Positions 50,162-60,921 of a DNA stretch of 64,000 nt are shown here, piece by piece. This stretch comes from JADJXV01 sp046328995 (GTDB lineage: Bacteria; Bacteroidota; Ignavibacteria; Kapaibacteriales; UBA961). The notes under the pieces were generated by a model that did no database searches, was not told the DNA's origin, and saw only the letters and a list, made by a program, of their open reading frames with translations. Each line of letters begins with the position of its first letter. Within the stretch, counting starts at the first letter, position 1. Made by a program: the position numbers and the translations under genes. Location: the NCBI GenBank assembly GCA_046328995.1, contig JAXLVN010000001.1, forward strand, positions 434,001 through 498,000. Direction: 5' to 3'.

Positions 50162-52395
50162 GATTGTGTGCTTTCCTGGCTTGAACTTATTTCTGTTTGA
50201 ATGTTGGTTGGTGTTAGCTTAATATATTCCGGAATTAATTGATCTATAAGTAGTTGCTCATACCAATTCAAAATAATGAGTATATTTCTACGAAGTATCA
50301 AATCTACTATTTTACGTCCATGGTTTTTAAAATCAGGATTTGCAAAATTGTTAATCTTGAAATCTGCCCAATTTGTCTCACAAAAAGACCATTCCAAAAG
50401 CTTTTCTCTCAAGTCATTATCATGCGTTATAAGACTCTGATTATTCTCAATAATGCGATTCCATTTCTCTTTTGTGTTACCTAAATTTTCTAACCTTGAA
50501 TTTTGTAAAGGATTCAATTTTGAAGCAGGATCATCATCGCTATCCCCTCGATTTAAAGCATAAGGCCACGCTCTCAGGTTACCAATGGTTTGGTAGCATT
50601 GATTTACTACCAAGGGTATTTCTTTCTTATAATATACATTGCTTAGTGGTGAAATATGATCCCAATCAAACGGAATGGAAGTATCCTCTAAAGAGTACTG
50701 TAAATGCAGAAAATATCCCTCTAAAAATTGCCTTTGAGCGTAAATAAGTAAATCTTTATTATCAATTAGTTTATATACAGCGGACTTTCTGTCTTTTCCT
50801 ATTAAGTCTGAAAGTTGATCAAACAAATCATTTTCTTTGTTTAAACTACATTTTTGTATTTCTTCTAACACTCTTTTAAGATTATCACTTGTAAGTGTAG
50901 GAATTGGCAGTGTCTTATCTTTAGATAAAGCGTTTTGTACTGTGAGAGCTGACCAAAATACTTCTCTTGTCGCCTCTTTGGCAGCATTCCAAATACCTGA
51001 CAATAGCTTAGAATGATCTTTCGATTTATCACCCTTACCAAGCCACCATAACATGGTTAACATACCCAACATTTTTCTATGATAAATAGCTTCTTCTGGA
51101 GTTTTTGAACTAAATCTATCATCTTTGTTACTTATTCTGTACAAAAGTAAGAAAATCAGTTCTGGAGCAGTATCCGTGATTTTGGAGTAAAGTAAATAAG
51201 GTAAGCCATATTCACAACTATCTTGATTAAAAGCTAAACATTGCTCAGCGTATTTCAATAATGACATTTGCTCATATTCAGCTTTAGGACTTATAATTTC
51301 TATGAGAAATGATTCAAAGTCTTCGAGTGACTTAGTCATCTCTCGCTGAAATTGCTTCGGCTTGATTCTCATACTTAATCCGCTGTCTTGTAAATCTTGC
51401 TTTTGTTGAAACAACCGATATGCTATCGTGATAAATCGTGAGGGTCTGAACATGTTAATACAAACATCTTCAATCATTTTTTGCGTTTCTGGCTTAATCC
51501 GAGATTTTAAAATAGAATAATTAAGTTCTTCACCGGAAAGATGAGTACCGCCAGCATTGAGCCGAATAAATAAATTTTCAATTTCATCAGAAGATTCTTC
51601 GTCTTCATCCCCATCCATTTTTTCACTGTTTTCAAAAGTTCTTAGATTGAGATACAATGCCGGAAGTCGTTGTCCAGTATTTACATTCAACATAATTTGA
51701 ACAGCATCAAAAATACATTTTACTTTGATGTGAATAAATTGGTCTAAAAATTCAGAATTGGATCTGTATATTTCAAATTGATTAGAATCGATATATCTTT
51801 TTTTAACCTTGTCCCATAATTCCCATTCGTAGATTTCGTTCCAAACTTTTTGTAGGCTTGTTGATTTGCAAAAAAATGAAAATGGAATTGGCAACTTTGC
51901 ATCGTAAGGGAAAAATCTATCAAGGCTCGTCGTTAGTGGTTCTGAAACATTGTATAACTCAATTGCTTGTCTTATGTTATGTGCTTTTAGTGGTTTTGTG
52001 TTGTCGTGTCGTTGATACCCCCAAGGATGGGATTTAGTAATAACTCTAAAAATGTATTTCCGGTTATCATTACTATCAGCATTTTCTAAATCTATAAATA
52101 CCTTGGCTTCTGTTGATCTAAAAGTTTTATTCCCAAACCCCAAACAAATAGCCGTCGCCCTTTGTTGCCCATCAAGAATTTCAAAGTTAGTGCTACCAGT
52201 TTTAGACAATACAAATGCACCAATAGGATATCCCCTTAGAAGAGAATCCCATAGGTTTTCAATCTGATGGGGTCGCCATACAAAACCACGTTGTACATTC
52301 GGCAATGATATACGTATTGCTTTGTTTCCATTTTCCTCTTCGACCCAATCTGCAATATCGCAAAGTGTATAGGATGATGGCAGTTGCTCCCTCAT
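50158..52395 (-). CDS. DUF262/HNH protein inserted in the BREX operon (GmrSD/BrxU-like)
   Basis: The N-terminal DUF262 domain has P-N-V-Q-R-G-F-V-W-R at 32-41, G-Y-P-I-G-A-F near 55 and the hallmark D-G-Q-Q-R-A-T-A at 75-82, associated with nucleotide-dependent activity. The C-terminal part has an HNH-like nuclease signature of DUF1524 type: F-D-W-D-H-I-S-P and I-G-N-L-R-A-W with A-L-N-R-G. This pairing is that of GmrSD and BrxU type IV restriction enzymes, which cut DNA with modified bases. It sits one base after pglX and overlaps pglZ by four, so it is a fixed member of this operon. It could counter phages whose modified DNA escapes BREX. Confidence 0.85.
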   Translation of the reverse strand: MREQLPSSYTLCDIADWVEEENGNKAIRISLPNVQRGFVWRPHQIENLWDSLLRGYPIGAFVLSKTGSTNFEILDGQQRATAICLGFGNKTFRSTEAKVFIDLENADSNDNRKYIFRVITKSHPWGYQRHDNTKPLKAHNIRQAIELYNVSEPLTTSLDRFFPYDAKLPIPFSFFCKSTSLQKVWNEIYEWELWDKVKKRYIDSNQFEIYRSNSEFLDQFIHIKVKCIFDAVQIMLNVNTGQRLPALYLNLRTFENSEKMDGDEDEESSDEIENLFIRLNAGGTHLSGEELNYSILKSRIKPETQKMIEDVCINMFRPSRFITIAYRLFQQKQDLQDSGLSMRIKPKQFQREMTKSLEDFESFLIEIISPKAEYEQMSLLKYAEQCLAFNQDSCEYGLPYLLYSKITDTAPELIFLLLYRISNKDDRFSSKTPEEAIYHRKMLGMLTMLWWLGKGDKSKDHSKLLSGIWNAAKEATREVFWSALTVQNALSKDKTLPIPTLTSDNLKRVLEEIQKCSLNKENDLFDQLSDLIGKDRKSAVYKLIDNKDLLIYAQRQFLEGYFLHLQYSLEDTSIPFDWDHISPLSNVYYKKEIPLVVNQCYQTIGNLRAWPYALNRGDSDDDPASKLNPLQNSRLENLGNTKEKWNRIIENNQSLITHDNDLREKLLEWSFCETNWADFKINNFANPDFKNHGRKIVDLILRRNILIILNWYEQLLIDQLIPEYIKLTPTNIQTEISSSQESTQS

Positions 52396-52396
52396 A

Positions 52397-55300
52397 TCAC
52401 TCCTCTTCCTTCTCTAAGCCCTTAATAGGCACTACTACCTCCTTGAACTTCTGGTAGTTCACCTTCACGCCGTCGTCCAAATCAATGCTTATTTTCTGTG
52501 TGGCTATCTCAAATAATCTCTGCTGATACTCCCTGCAATCCCGGAGCATTGCTTCATATCGTTCTACTTCTTTGGTTGATGCTATTTTCTCACGCGCCGT
52601 AATATCCTCTCGTAGTCCGTACATCGCCTGCGACTGCTTGGCAGACTCAAGCTTGCTGATAAACGAATGCAAATAATCGTTGAGAAGCTTGCTGCATACA
52701 TCCGGCTGGTATCGGTGCATGTAGATCAATGCCCTGAAATGCCCCTTCGGACTCGTGAACATCCAATAGATAGGTCGCTTCTTGTAGCGCTTGATGTGGT
52801 CGTTGTAAAAATCCTTGACAAAGTAACTCCGAATATCACGCCCAATCGTATCTTCAATGTAACGAAGGTTTTCGTCGAAATGCTCGTCGCCAAATGCTGC
52901 TCTCAAAAACACCTTGAACCTTCCAACTATATCATCCGAAAACCACTCACCATCTAAGACTGGGATGATGTTGTCTTCGTCAGGAAAGAAAGAAGGAGTA
53001 GTCACCTGCCGTACATAATCCTCTAATGTCTCACCCTGATTGGCAAGTATCAGTCCGGGCTTGTCAAGACTGTATCGACCGAAGATACAACCGACTGCGT
53101 AACTGATAAGTTGTAATAGTACTGGTATGGGGTCAATGATTAATTTACCATCAATTATCTTTGATTCTTCTTGTAAAATGGTTATATCCTCAAACTTAAT
53201 TTCTGAACTTAATTCCTCTTTCATCCCATAAATTTCAATTATTTGACTATTAAGCTCTTGTTCATTTCTATGAAGGGTTAAGAATTTACTTGACCAAAAC
53301 CGTTCATATTCTTCCATTGAATTCTTTAATCTCTTTTTTTGATGTTTGACAAGTTCATTTTGCTTAAAATCCCAAGATGATTCGTGTGAATTCCATTCTT
53401 CTTTTGACAACTCTATACATTCATTAGCATAATTAACATCTAATTGTGAATAAAGTATAGGTAATCTGGCTATATCCCCTACTTGAAATGCAATAGTAGG
53501 ATTTAGAACTTGTAAGAATTTATAAGCTACAGCTGAATTCATAAAAGAAATTAAAAACTCAATCTGTTTCTCTTCTGGAAAAACGGATGATCCATTATTG
53601 TCAAACATACAGTTTTGTGGAACGCTTCTCGCTGCAAACCCTTTAGAACCAGTAAGAGACCATGTTATGGCTGGTTTTAAGAAAAAAGATTGATTTCTGA
53701 TAGTTGATGATGGGTGCTCTCTAATTAACTCACCATCATTTTGCCAGTTAACTACTAAATTTAGATTACCATACCATTTTCTTAACTCACCTCCTTTTAC
53801 GTAAAAAAACCACTTTCTTGACTCAGATAGAAATGACAAATCCGAGAAATTGACTTCATGCCACTCTCTTAAGAAAAGACTATTTTTCCCGGTATCTATT
53901 CCCTTTCTAACAGGCGCTACTTCATTTAAGGGTTTAGCTGAGTTAAACAACGCGATTAAACTTTTGTTTAACCAATACCCTATTGGACTTCCTGGAATTT
54001 TCTTGAATTCTTGTTGATTAGAATAAAACTGCCATATACATTTTTTGCGTACGATTGCTTCTATGGTTTTATCCTCTTTCAGTTTAGCATTTTCAAAATC
54101 AGTTAATCGAATATAAACTCCAGTACTTATTGGTTGATAATTACCAAAAGTGAATGCTGTATTTTGTACTATTTCTCCACCAATTTCCGGAAAAGTGCGC
54201 GAACCTAAATGCAACATAGTTTCAAATTGAACAGATTCAATGAGCGACAAGCGAAGTTGCTCATAGCTACTCAAAAACATCCAACTATGCTGATTTATCA
54301 TTCCTACTTTACCATTTACGGGAGTAAATGCAAGACAGCGTTCCATAAAACATGCCATTAGGTCTGATTTACTCTTCTCAAATGATAGCTCTACATAACT
54401 CTTGAGTGTCTCATTCATACCACCGCCACCCATATACGGTGGATTGGTCACTATGCAGTGATACTTCCGATTGAGAACGTCGGATTGCCGGAGAGCGAGC
54501 TGTAATCGCTCGATGTACGGAGCTTCAAAAATATCGGATGGATTGAGTATGCGGAGCTGCTCTTGCATCGCTTCACAGATTGTCGGATTAGGCAACAAGA
54601 GCGAGCCGATATTGTCCAATTGGTTGTAGCATTCACAGTCGTATTTCAGTCGCGCTCGATGGTGGTGGCTGAGCCCCCATATCCACGCAGAGAGCTTCTG
54701 TGGGTCTTGTATCTCGGCTATTTTTATTGAAGTAGTAGGTTTTTCATTCGCTTGCAATAATTGGCAGATTGTGGCTTCATCGGCATACTTCTTCAGTTGC
54801 GCACTGATCAGCTCAAAGGTATTTTCGGGAAGTGTCTTTTTAGGTTTTTTACCGGTGATGCTTTTGTTTTCTTTATTGAGTTGGTGATGAAGTCGCGTTA
54901 TCAGCGTTGACTTTTCGTGTGATTGGTGTTCTGCTGTGAGTGTTTGGTAGTACTTTTTCGTTCCTTTAGCCACTAACCGAGTAATTTCATCATCCGTAAA
55001 ATCGCAATTCACGTGACACAGGAGATTTGGTTCGACAGGTCTCCGTAAAAAGCGGGAATAATAGCCACGTGCTTTCATAGTGAGCGCGAAGGCAGCTAAC
55101 TGTACAGCACGAGGATCGATGTCGATACCGAAGAGATTATGTTGGAGAATGAGTGCAGGTATCTCGTTGGTATTATAGCCCTCTTCTTCATATATTTTAG
55201 TAAAGAGGTCAAAGGCATAGACGAGGACGTGTCCGCTCCCTTGGCATGGATCGATGAACGTGATGTCGGTGATAGATTGTATTCCTTCCGGTAGTGGTGC

Positions 55301-56125
55301 GGGAGGATTACCTTCGGGCGCTTCGATATAATACGGCATGTGCTCCTTGAGTTTGCTATTGGGCTTGAAGGTGAGCCATAGTTTACCAAGGGTATTTTCT
55401 ACCATGTATCGTACTATCCATCGCGGCGTGAAGAGCTGAGTAGCGGCAGGTATATTTTCGGCGGTGATTTTGATATTTTTTTTAAGTCCGTCGAATACGC
55501 TGTCTTTTTTATCGGCGATATAGAACTGGTACAGCCAGCCGATGATTTCTTCTTGTGAGCAATCTTCATCACTCATTCCATTGCGTACATCGGCGATGAT
55601 GCTATATTCACTGAGCAGATCATCGGGTAGGAGCAGTTCGGTATAGTCTGTAATACGTTCAAACATAAAAGGCATAGCAGTATGCCAATAATTACAGCTT
55701 GCCACGAGCAACATTTTATACGCCTCAGTATGTGCATCGGTCGATGCTGTCTTACCGTCGAGTAGATCATTGAGTCGATGGTGGTCAAGCTTGAGTGATG
55801 GCTCGATAGTTCCTGCCATAGCATTTTGAAGAATTTCAGGATTGGTCATTCCCGGCAACGGAGTTAGTACTTTGGGTATTGAATAGCCATTGGCATCCAT
55901 AAAGCGAAGAGCCACAAACCGATTGAACCATGTATAAGCCACCATTTCGATGACTTGTTCTTTGCCTTCTGTGGCAATCAATTTGTTAAGCTGCCGGATT
56001 TCTGTTTCCTTGCCCCGCAGCTCGGCGCTATCCTGTGTCAGGACATATTCCATTTTCCGTCCAACTTGGGCAAGTAGTTTGATACGGGCTTCTTTAGCGA
56101 AGCGTTTGAGGGTATTGGTGTTCAT
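52397..56125 (-). CDS. pglX: PglX (BrxX), BREX N6-adenine DNA methyltransferase
   Basis: 1242 residues, normal for the family. Methyltransferase motif I is D-P-C-Q-G-S-G-H at 292-299, motif IV N-P-P-Y at 561-564, with the usual G-G-G-G after it. PglX methylates adenine in a non-palindromic site and marks host DNA; with the other BREX proteins it also takes part in exclusion. The C-terminal half (to 1242) carries target-recognition and coiled-coil segments. ATG overlaps the brxC stop by one base (TAATG). The frame is intact, with no repeat that would suggest phase variation. Confidence 0.95.
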   Translation of the reverse strand: MNTNTLKRFAKEARIKLLAQVGRKMEYVLTQDSAELRGKETEIRQLNKLIATEGKEQVIEMVAYTWFNRFVALRFMDANGYSIPKVLTPLPGMTNPEILQNAMAGTIEPSLKLDHHRLNDLLDGKTASTDAHTEAYKMLLVASCNYWHTAMPFMFERITDYTELLLPDDLLSEYSIIADVRNGMSDEDCSQEEIIGWLYQFYIADKKDSVFDGLKKNIKITAENIPAATQLFTPRWIVRYMVENTLGKLWLTFKPNSKLKEHMPYYIEAPEGNPPAPLPEGIQSITDITFIDPCQGSGHVLVYAFDLFTKIYEEEGYNTNEIPALILQHNLFGIDIDPRAVQLAAFALTMKARGYYSRFLRRPVEPNLLCHVNCDFTDDEITRLVAKGTKKYYQTLTAEHQSHEKSTLITRLHHQLNKENKSITGKKPKKTLPENTFELISAQLKKYADEATICQLLQANEKPTTSIKIAEIQDPQKLSAWIWGLSHHHRARLKYDCECYNQLDNIGSLLLPNPTICEAMQEQLRILNPSDIFEAPYIERLQLALRQSDVLNRKYHCIVTNPPYMGGGGMNETLKSYVELSFEKSKSDLMACFMERCLAFTPVNGKVGMINQHSWMFLSSYEQLRLSLIESVQFETMLHLGSRTFPEIGGEIVQNTAFTFGNYQPISTGVYIRLTDFENAKLKEDKTIEAIVRKKCIWQFYSNQQEFKKIPGSPIGYWLNKSLIALFNSAKPLNEVAPVRKGIDTGKNSLFLREWHEVNFSDLSFLSESRKWFFYVKGGELRKWYGNLNLVVNWQNDGELIREHPSSTIRNQSFFLKPAITWSLTGSKGFAARSVPQNCMFDNNGSSVFPEEKQIEFLISFMNSAVAYKFLQVLNPTIAFQVGDIARLPILYSQLDVNYANECIELSKEEWNSHESSWDFKQNELVKHQKKRLKNSMEEYERFWSSKFLTLHRNEQELNSQIIEIYGMKEELSSEIKFEDITILQEESKIIDGKLIIDPIPVLLQLISYAVGCIFGRYSLDKPGLILANQGETLEDYVRQVTTPSFFPDEDNIIPVLDGEWFSDDIVGRFKVFLRAAFGDEHFDENLRYIEDTIGRDIRSYFVKDFYNDHIKRYKKRPIYWMFTSPKGHFRALIYMHRYQPDVCSKLLNDYLHSFISKLESAKQSQAMYGLREDITAREKIASTKEVERYEAMLRDCREYQQRLFEIATQKISIDLDDGVKVNYQKFKEVVVPIKGLEKEEE

Positions 56126-59100
56126 TAAAGTGATATTCGTTTGTTTTCATTGATAACTCTTAATAACTGTTCTTTGAGTGCTGCAAGATAATTCTCGACG
56201 TCCTGCTCTGTCTCTAATGCGGGCTTGTTGAAATGTACGTGAATGCTGTCTTTTCTGACAAATACAATACTTGGTTTTGGTGGCTTGGTATCACCTTGAT
56301 CTCCCGGGTCAGGAGGTGAAGCCAATTGCATCATCCTTACCATTTGTGTTTGATAGAGATGCGTGGTTGCTTCGGCAGCTTTTGATCGTATGTTACCAAT
56401 AAATTTTTCAGATTCAATAGCTTTACGTACTTTATCGAAAGGAGCAAGTATGTCATTTTGCTGACTACTATCAAGCGTTATAAACTCTTCAAATGTAGAT
56501 AACTTATCTACGTTTCGCTGAATTGATTCCAGTGCAGTTTTTCGCTCTGTTATTTGCAGCGATACTTCTTCTTTTTGTACGAATTCTAACGCAGATTTCG
56601 CTTCTTGAAGTAAAGTTCCTTTATATGGTGATGCACTTTCTCTTACTGCATGGAGGATTGATAGAGGTTCTTTGCTTACGTATTCAAAATTTGCACTGTT
56701 ATTCTCCAAGTACTGCAATATATTTTCAAAAATAACACTCTGAGTGCCATTCATAAACCTTTTGACAAGTTCAATGATATTCTCCTTGTCATCCATAAGA
56801 TCATCTTGATACATGTCTAACGCATTGAAGAAATATGGATGTTCTTTGTCTGCAACAGCCTTCAATCGTTGTAGTGGTTCAGCTAACGAATCTAAAAAGG
56901 TGTACCGACTGCGGCGTTTATATACATCAGTAATGTCTGCTACTTCCTTTTCCATTCGTTCTTTGAACAGCTTGGATATTTCTTTGGCTTCATTCCCGAG
57001 GTTGGGTTCATCAAAATACTCTTGATAGAAATTTTTCAGTTTACTGATTTGTGAGCTACGAATTTCCTCTTCAAGCTCTATGATTGTATTTGCATACTGA
57101 TTGCCTTTCTGTAGAGCTTCGAGTACTGCCTTATCCTCCAAGATACTTCCATCTTGCTTTATGGTTATCTTGTTACGTTTGTAAAGCTTTGCAATGATAC
57201 AGAGCACTGCTGCCTGATACCAACCATAAGGTCTGCCCGAGAAACAATCAAGAAGGTACTTGATGGTAGTCCTGTCATTACTTAATTTATTACGTTGTAT
57301 TCGGTTAAGTACTTCCGCTTCTACCGGGTGGATGGTATCTGTAAATAAGACATCATCTTGATTATAGATAATGCGTTTCAGGTCCTCTTCGGTGAATACA
57401 ACCGTGAGCATGTTGATGTTGGTATAAATGGTTTTAATAAGCTGCTGGACACCAAGTGTAATTTTGGTTTTGGGCTCTTTTGTGGTAATCTCATTAAGCT
57501 CTGTACCATTCAGATACATTTTTGCATCGCCTATACATTCTTTCAACTGAGATATAATTGTTCTTTTACGTTCAATATTTTGCTGTGATCTTTCATTAAG
57601 TATATGTCGTTTCGTAGAGTCTATTGCCGGAGAGTTGGTAGTCTGAATGTATTTTTCTGTCTTAACTATTAACCTCAATTCTTCATAAAGCCGTTTATAT
57701 TCAGGTAGATATACTATCAGATCATGTGGTCTGCCACTTGACCACATGACGATATTATCTGCGCTAACTCCATCAGATTTAAGCGGAGTGATGAAATTAA
57801 CATAGAACTCCTTCTCTCGATGTACAAGATTGTCGTCAATTTTTTTTCCGAACTCATACGGCTGATTATTACTATCTAACTTTACTTTTGAGTCACGAAG
57901 AATTTCATCGAATAGATAGCCGGATAATAATGTGCCGGGTGCAGTTGGCTCGATCTCAGTATTCTTGATTTCATTCTCTACGTCCTTTTCCTGATTTGTC
58001 AGGTACTCGTAAACATCCACCGATGAACGCTGAATGTATGTTTGATTTTCTAATAAATTTAGGGCTTCCTGTACCTGACGGTGAAATTCAGATAAGTTTA
58101 CATCAAAATTTGGTAAAAGGAGAATGGCAATATTCGAGGTAGTTGCTGTAAATCCTTTAACATACTTCACCAAAAAAAGTGCTCTCAAGACGGATTTAGC
58201 CAGTTCAGAGTCGATACTTCTATCTGCTTGAAGTATATCACTTTGGATATTACTCTGTAGTACATCTTTAATGCCTTCATACATTTGATCAAAGGAGACA
58301 ATGGCATCTATGTCTTTATCGGAATATGCTTTGGCGACCTGCTGAAAAACTCCGAGCATCGAACGCTCACCAACAGACTGCTGGCTACCGATAAACGCAT
58401 TGTGATCGGAAAGTGCCTTTATTGAAGCTTGGAACAAATCGAACTGATATGGAATAAACGGATAGGTGTTCACGAAGTGGTCGATGTCACGATAGGACTG
58501 ATACTGTCTTGAATCATCACTGAACTTGAGGAGAGTTCGGATGTTATTCTGCTCCTTCTCATAAATTTTAAACAGCAATGCTGTGGCTTCTGGTTTTTTA
58601 CGAAGTAAACGTTTCTGAATGACTTCATCAGCATTTGCGCTTGTCAGGGGTAACTTAATAGCAAAGCGACCTTGAATCCGAGAAAAATCATGTCGTTGCT
58701 GCTTATTCATTTCACCGACAGTGGCATTCAAGTCATTTTGAGAAGTAACAATGAGGAATGATTGTCCATTTGTTTTTGTAGAAAGCGTTTCAGCAATTGT
58801 TTGCAAGCTCAGCATTGACGCTATATTTTCGGCGATAAATTGACCAACTTCATCAACACAAAATACAAAGCGATAACCGTTTTGTTTTGAATTAATGTAC
58901 TTCGCGACCATCTCTCCGAACCCTTCTATGTCGAGCCGGTAATTATCGATAGTTGTGTTAATGAAGCGATTAGCATCGTCAACACTGATTGATTTTATAT
59001 CTGCGTAGATTTCAGCCATTTCATGTTGATTCAGAAAAAACGCCTCCCTACCTTTCTCCCACGGTTTATGAAACCGCTTCTGGTATTCTGTTTTGAAATA

Positions 59101-59646
59101 ATCATATTGATTGATGCTGGCAAGGTGTCTTTCTATTTCTGCTACTTCGGGATTCAACGGGTCGTACCCTAATCGCTCATTGAATACTTTAAGGAAAATA
59201 CTCAATACAGGGTCTATTTTTGAGTCGGAGCCGGTCACGCCATCGGCTTTAGCTGCAATATTAAATAGTATTGATTCAGTTGGTATTGCTGCTACTTTCT
59301 TGATATTCATCTCAAACTCAAAGTCAAGAGTATCTTTTGCTGCAAACTTGTCGGCACAACGGACACCGTCGATAACTCTGTTTTCTAACACCAAGGATAA
59401 CATCTTGAGAAGGTGTGACTTTCCTGATCCAAAGTACCCAGATATCCAAATACTACTATTAAAACTGCTTTTAACTAACTCTTCAAACAAACCCGGTAGC
59501 ATCCTTTGCGAGGTATGGATGCCTAATAGCTCATTAGTAAGAACATATTCTTCTAATTCTTGTAATAAGTGTCTGTCATCGTTAGCTTTAATAACACCTT
59601 CGATGGTTCGGTTTATATCATTGAGGTACAGTAGATGTTGCTTCAT
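56125..59646 (-). CDS. brxC: BrxC, large P-loop ATPase of BREX
   Basis: 1173 residues (PglY-related family). The P-loop G-Y-F-G-S-G-K-S is at 70-77, followed by H-L-L-K-M-L, and a Walker B-like F-C-V-D-E-V-G lies near residue 267. Long helical and coiled-coil regions fill the C-terminal half, ending with a proline-rich stretch and a small domain. BrxC is a core BREX ATPase that forms large assemblies with BrxB and PglZ. It lies one base after brxB and overlaps pglX by one base. Confidence 0.95.
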   Translation of the reverse strand: MKQHLLYLNDINRTIEGVIKANDDRHLLQELEEYVLTNELLGIHTSQRMLPGLFEELVKSSFNSSIWISGYFGSGKSHLLKMLSLVLENRVIDGVRCADKFAAKDTLDFEFEMNIKKVAAIPTESILFNIAAKADGVTGSDSKIDPVLSIFLKVFNERLGYDPLNPEVAEIERHLASINQYDYFKTEYQKRFHKPWEKGREAFFLNQHEMAEIYADIKSISVDDANRFINTTIDNYRLDIEGFGEMVAKYINSKQNGYRFVFCVDEVGQFIAENIASMLSLQTIAETLSTKTNGQSFLIVTSQNDLNATVGEMNKQQRHDFSRIQGRFAIKLPLTSANADEVIQKRLLRKKPEATALLFKIYEKEQNNIRTLLKFSDDSRQYQSYRDIDHFVNTYPFIPYQFDLFQASIKALSDHNAFIGSQQSVGERSMLGVFQQVAKAYSDKDIDAIVSFDQMYEGIKDVLQSNIQSDILQADRSIDSELAKSVLRALFLVKYVKGFTATTSNIAILLLPNFDVNLSEFHRQVQEALNLLENQTYIQRSSVDVYEYLTNQEKDVENEIKNTEIEPTAPGTLLSGYLFDEILRDSKVKLDSNNQPYEFGKKIDDNLVHREKEFYVNFITPLKSDGVSADNIVMWSSGRPHDLIVYLPEYKRLYEELRLIVKTEKYIQTTNSPAIDSTKRHILNERSQQNIERKRTIISQLKECIGDAKMYLNGTELNEITTKEPKTKITLGVQQLIKTIYTNINMLTVVFTEEDLKRIIYNQDDVLFTDTIHPVEAEVLNRIQRNKLSNDRTTIKYLLDCFSGRPYGWYQAAVLCIIAKLYKRNKITIKQDGSILEDKAVLEALQKGNQYANTIIELEEEIRSSQISKLKNFYQEYFDEPNLGNEAKEISKLFKERMEKEVADITDVYKRRSRYTFLDSLAEPLQRLKAVADKEHPYFFNALDMYQDDLMDDKENIIELVKRFMNGTQSVIFENILQYLENNSANFEYVSKEPLSILHAVRESASPYKGTLLQEAKSALEFVQKEEVSLQITERKTALESIQRNVDKLSTFEEFITLDSSQQNDILAPFDKVRKAIESEKFIGNIRSKAAEATTHLYQTQMVRMMQLASPPDPGDQGDTKPPKPSIVFVRKDSIHVHFNKPALETEQDVENYLAALKEQLLRVINENKRISL

Positions 59647-59647
59647 A

Positions 59648-60232
59648 TCAGATAGTATAATTGTTGAGGTTGTGAGCTCGGTAGTAGTTATCGTCTTTAA
59701 ATCTATCGAAAAGCGTTAAAGAATCGTTGTTATACGTTCCGGGAAAGAACAACACGAGCGGAATATCTTCTTTAACAGTTTGGACATTATTCAATATTGT
59801 ATGTGAACGTATTACAGGAAAAGCTTCTCCGACTCCTGTAATAAAAACAATCTTCGCTGCACTAACAGCTATTCGTTCTTGAATTTCCGGGATCAGTGTT
59901 TTGTCCATATTCAAAGGACCATTCAGCACCCTTAGTAATCGTGGTTTTGGCAAATCTTTTTCTTTGTTCAATATTTGTTCTAAAAGGTTTTCTTTAGTAA
60001 GTATCTCAATACACAAGCGGTAAAGATCAATTTCGACGATAGTTATCCCTTGATTCGTTAATCGCTGATTGAGTGATTGTATGTGTTTAGTCACATTGGA
60101 GTGCAATCGAATCGGATATGAATGTATAAAGTGAGGTAATTCTCCTCCTAACCCTTCTTTATTCAAAAAGCGGGGCGATGAGAGAATCTTAAAGAGTCCT
60201 TCGAACTGTTTGTCTGTATTATAGTTAGGCAT
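59648..60232 (-). CDS. brxB: BrxB (DUF1788) BREX protein
   Basis: I start at ATG 60232, giving 194 residues; the frame extends further upstream only inside brxA. Family marks are F-E-G-L-F-K-I-L-S-S at the start, I-V-E-I-D-L-Y near 65, I-V-F-I-T-G-V-G-E-A-F-P near 133 and P-L-V-L-F-F-P-G-T-Y near 160. BrxB is a small core component of type 1 BREX that works with BrxC and PglZ. It overlaps brxA by 8 bases. Confidence 0.92.
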   Translation of the reverse strand: MPNYNTDKQFEGLFKILSSPRFLNKEGLGGELPHFIHSYPIRLHSNVTKHIQSLNQRLTNQGITIVEIDLYRLCIEILTKENLLEQILNKEKDLPKPRLLRVLNGPLNMDKTLIPEIQERIAVSAAKIVFITGVGEAFPVIRSHTILNNVQTVKEDIPLVLFFPGTYNNDSLTLFDRFKDDNYYRAHNLNNYTI

Positions 60233-60869
60233 GTTGTAGTTTCTGTATGTAGCTTTTAATTTCATCATTCGAGTATAAGAAAGCAATGAGCAAAGCAGGG
60301 TTATCTTCAATAATAACATCAAGCACATGCTCGCTCAAATACGGCTTTATGATACTACCATTTTGGATATGAGAAAGTAGCCCCACCTGTACAAGTACTT
60401 TAAAAACAACTTGTCTTACTTTATTAGCCGTTAATTCTGTGATAGTTGTCAGCTCATCGTGCGTGATGCTTTTAGAATTATAGAACCGAATATAATCAGA
60501 TTCCTCGATTACCGTATCAAACAGCAAATACTTATGGCGAATAACCTCCACAACAAAATCATACAAATAAGTATATGTCTTTACTAACGCTAATAATATT
60601 ATAGCTTTGCTATCATCATAACTTCCATGAACCAATACATTCAGTTGTCCATCGGTTAATAATGATAGTCTTTTTTTAATTTCTGAAAACTCTCGTCTGA
60701 ATGTGGAGTTTTTGACCTTCTTCAAGGAGTTATGATCAGATAGAGATTGTTCAACAGACTTCCAGTCTTTTAACTTACTATATTCTTCAGCAATAACCAA
60801 CGTCTCGGCAATCAGGGCAGATGCGCCGGTAAAAGAAAAGTTATATTTTGTTGTATTTTTCACGTTCAA
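60225..60869 (-). CDS. brxA: BrxA (DUF1819) BREX protein
   Basis: 214 residues. The opening F-S-F-T-G-A-S-A-L is close to the DUF1819 signature, and the helical content fits the known all-helical BrxA fold, which resembles the NusB-like RNA-binding protein fold. BrxA is a small DNA-binding or RNA-binding core protein of type 1 BREX. It is the first core gene of the operon and lies about 50 bases after the TPR-metallopeptidase gene. Confidence 0.92.
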   Translation of the reverse strand: MNVKNTTKYNFSFTGASALIAETLVIAEEYSKLKDWKSVEQSLSDHNSLKKVKNSTFRREFSEIKKRLSLLTDGQLNVLVHGSYDDSKAIILLALVKTYTYLYDFVVEVIRHKYLLFDTVIEESDYIRFYNSKSITHDELTTITELTANKVRQVVFKVLVQVGLLSHIQNGSIIKPYLSEHVLDVIIEDNPALLIAFLYSNDEIKSYIQKLQHA

Positions 60870-60921
60870 TTATAAAGTCATTTTGGGGAACTCTTTGTCA
60901 TCACTTTACATATACCAATCT

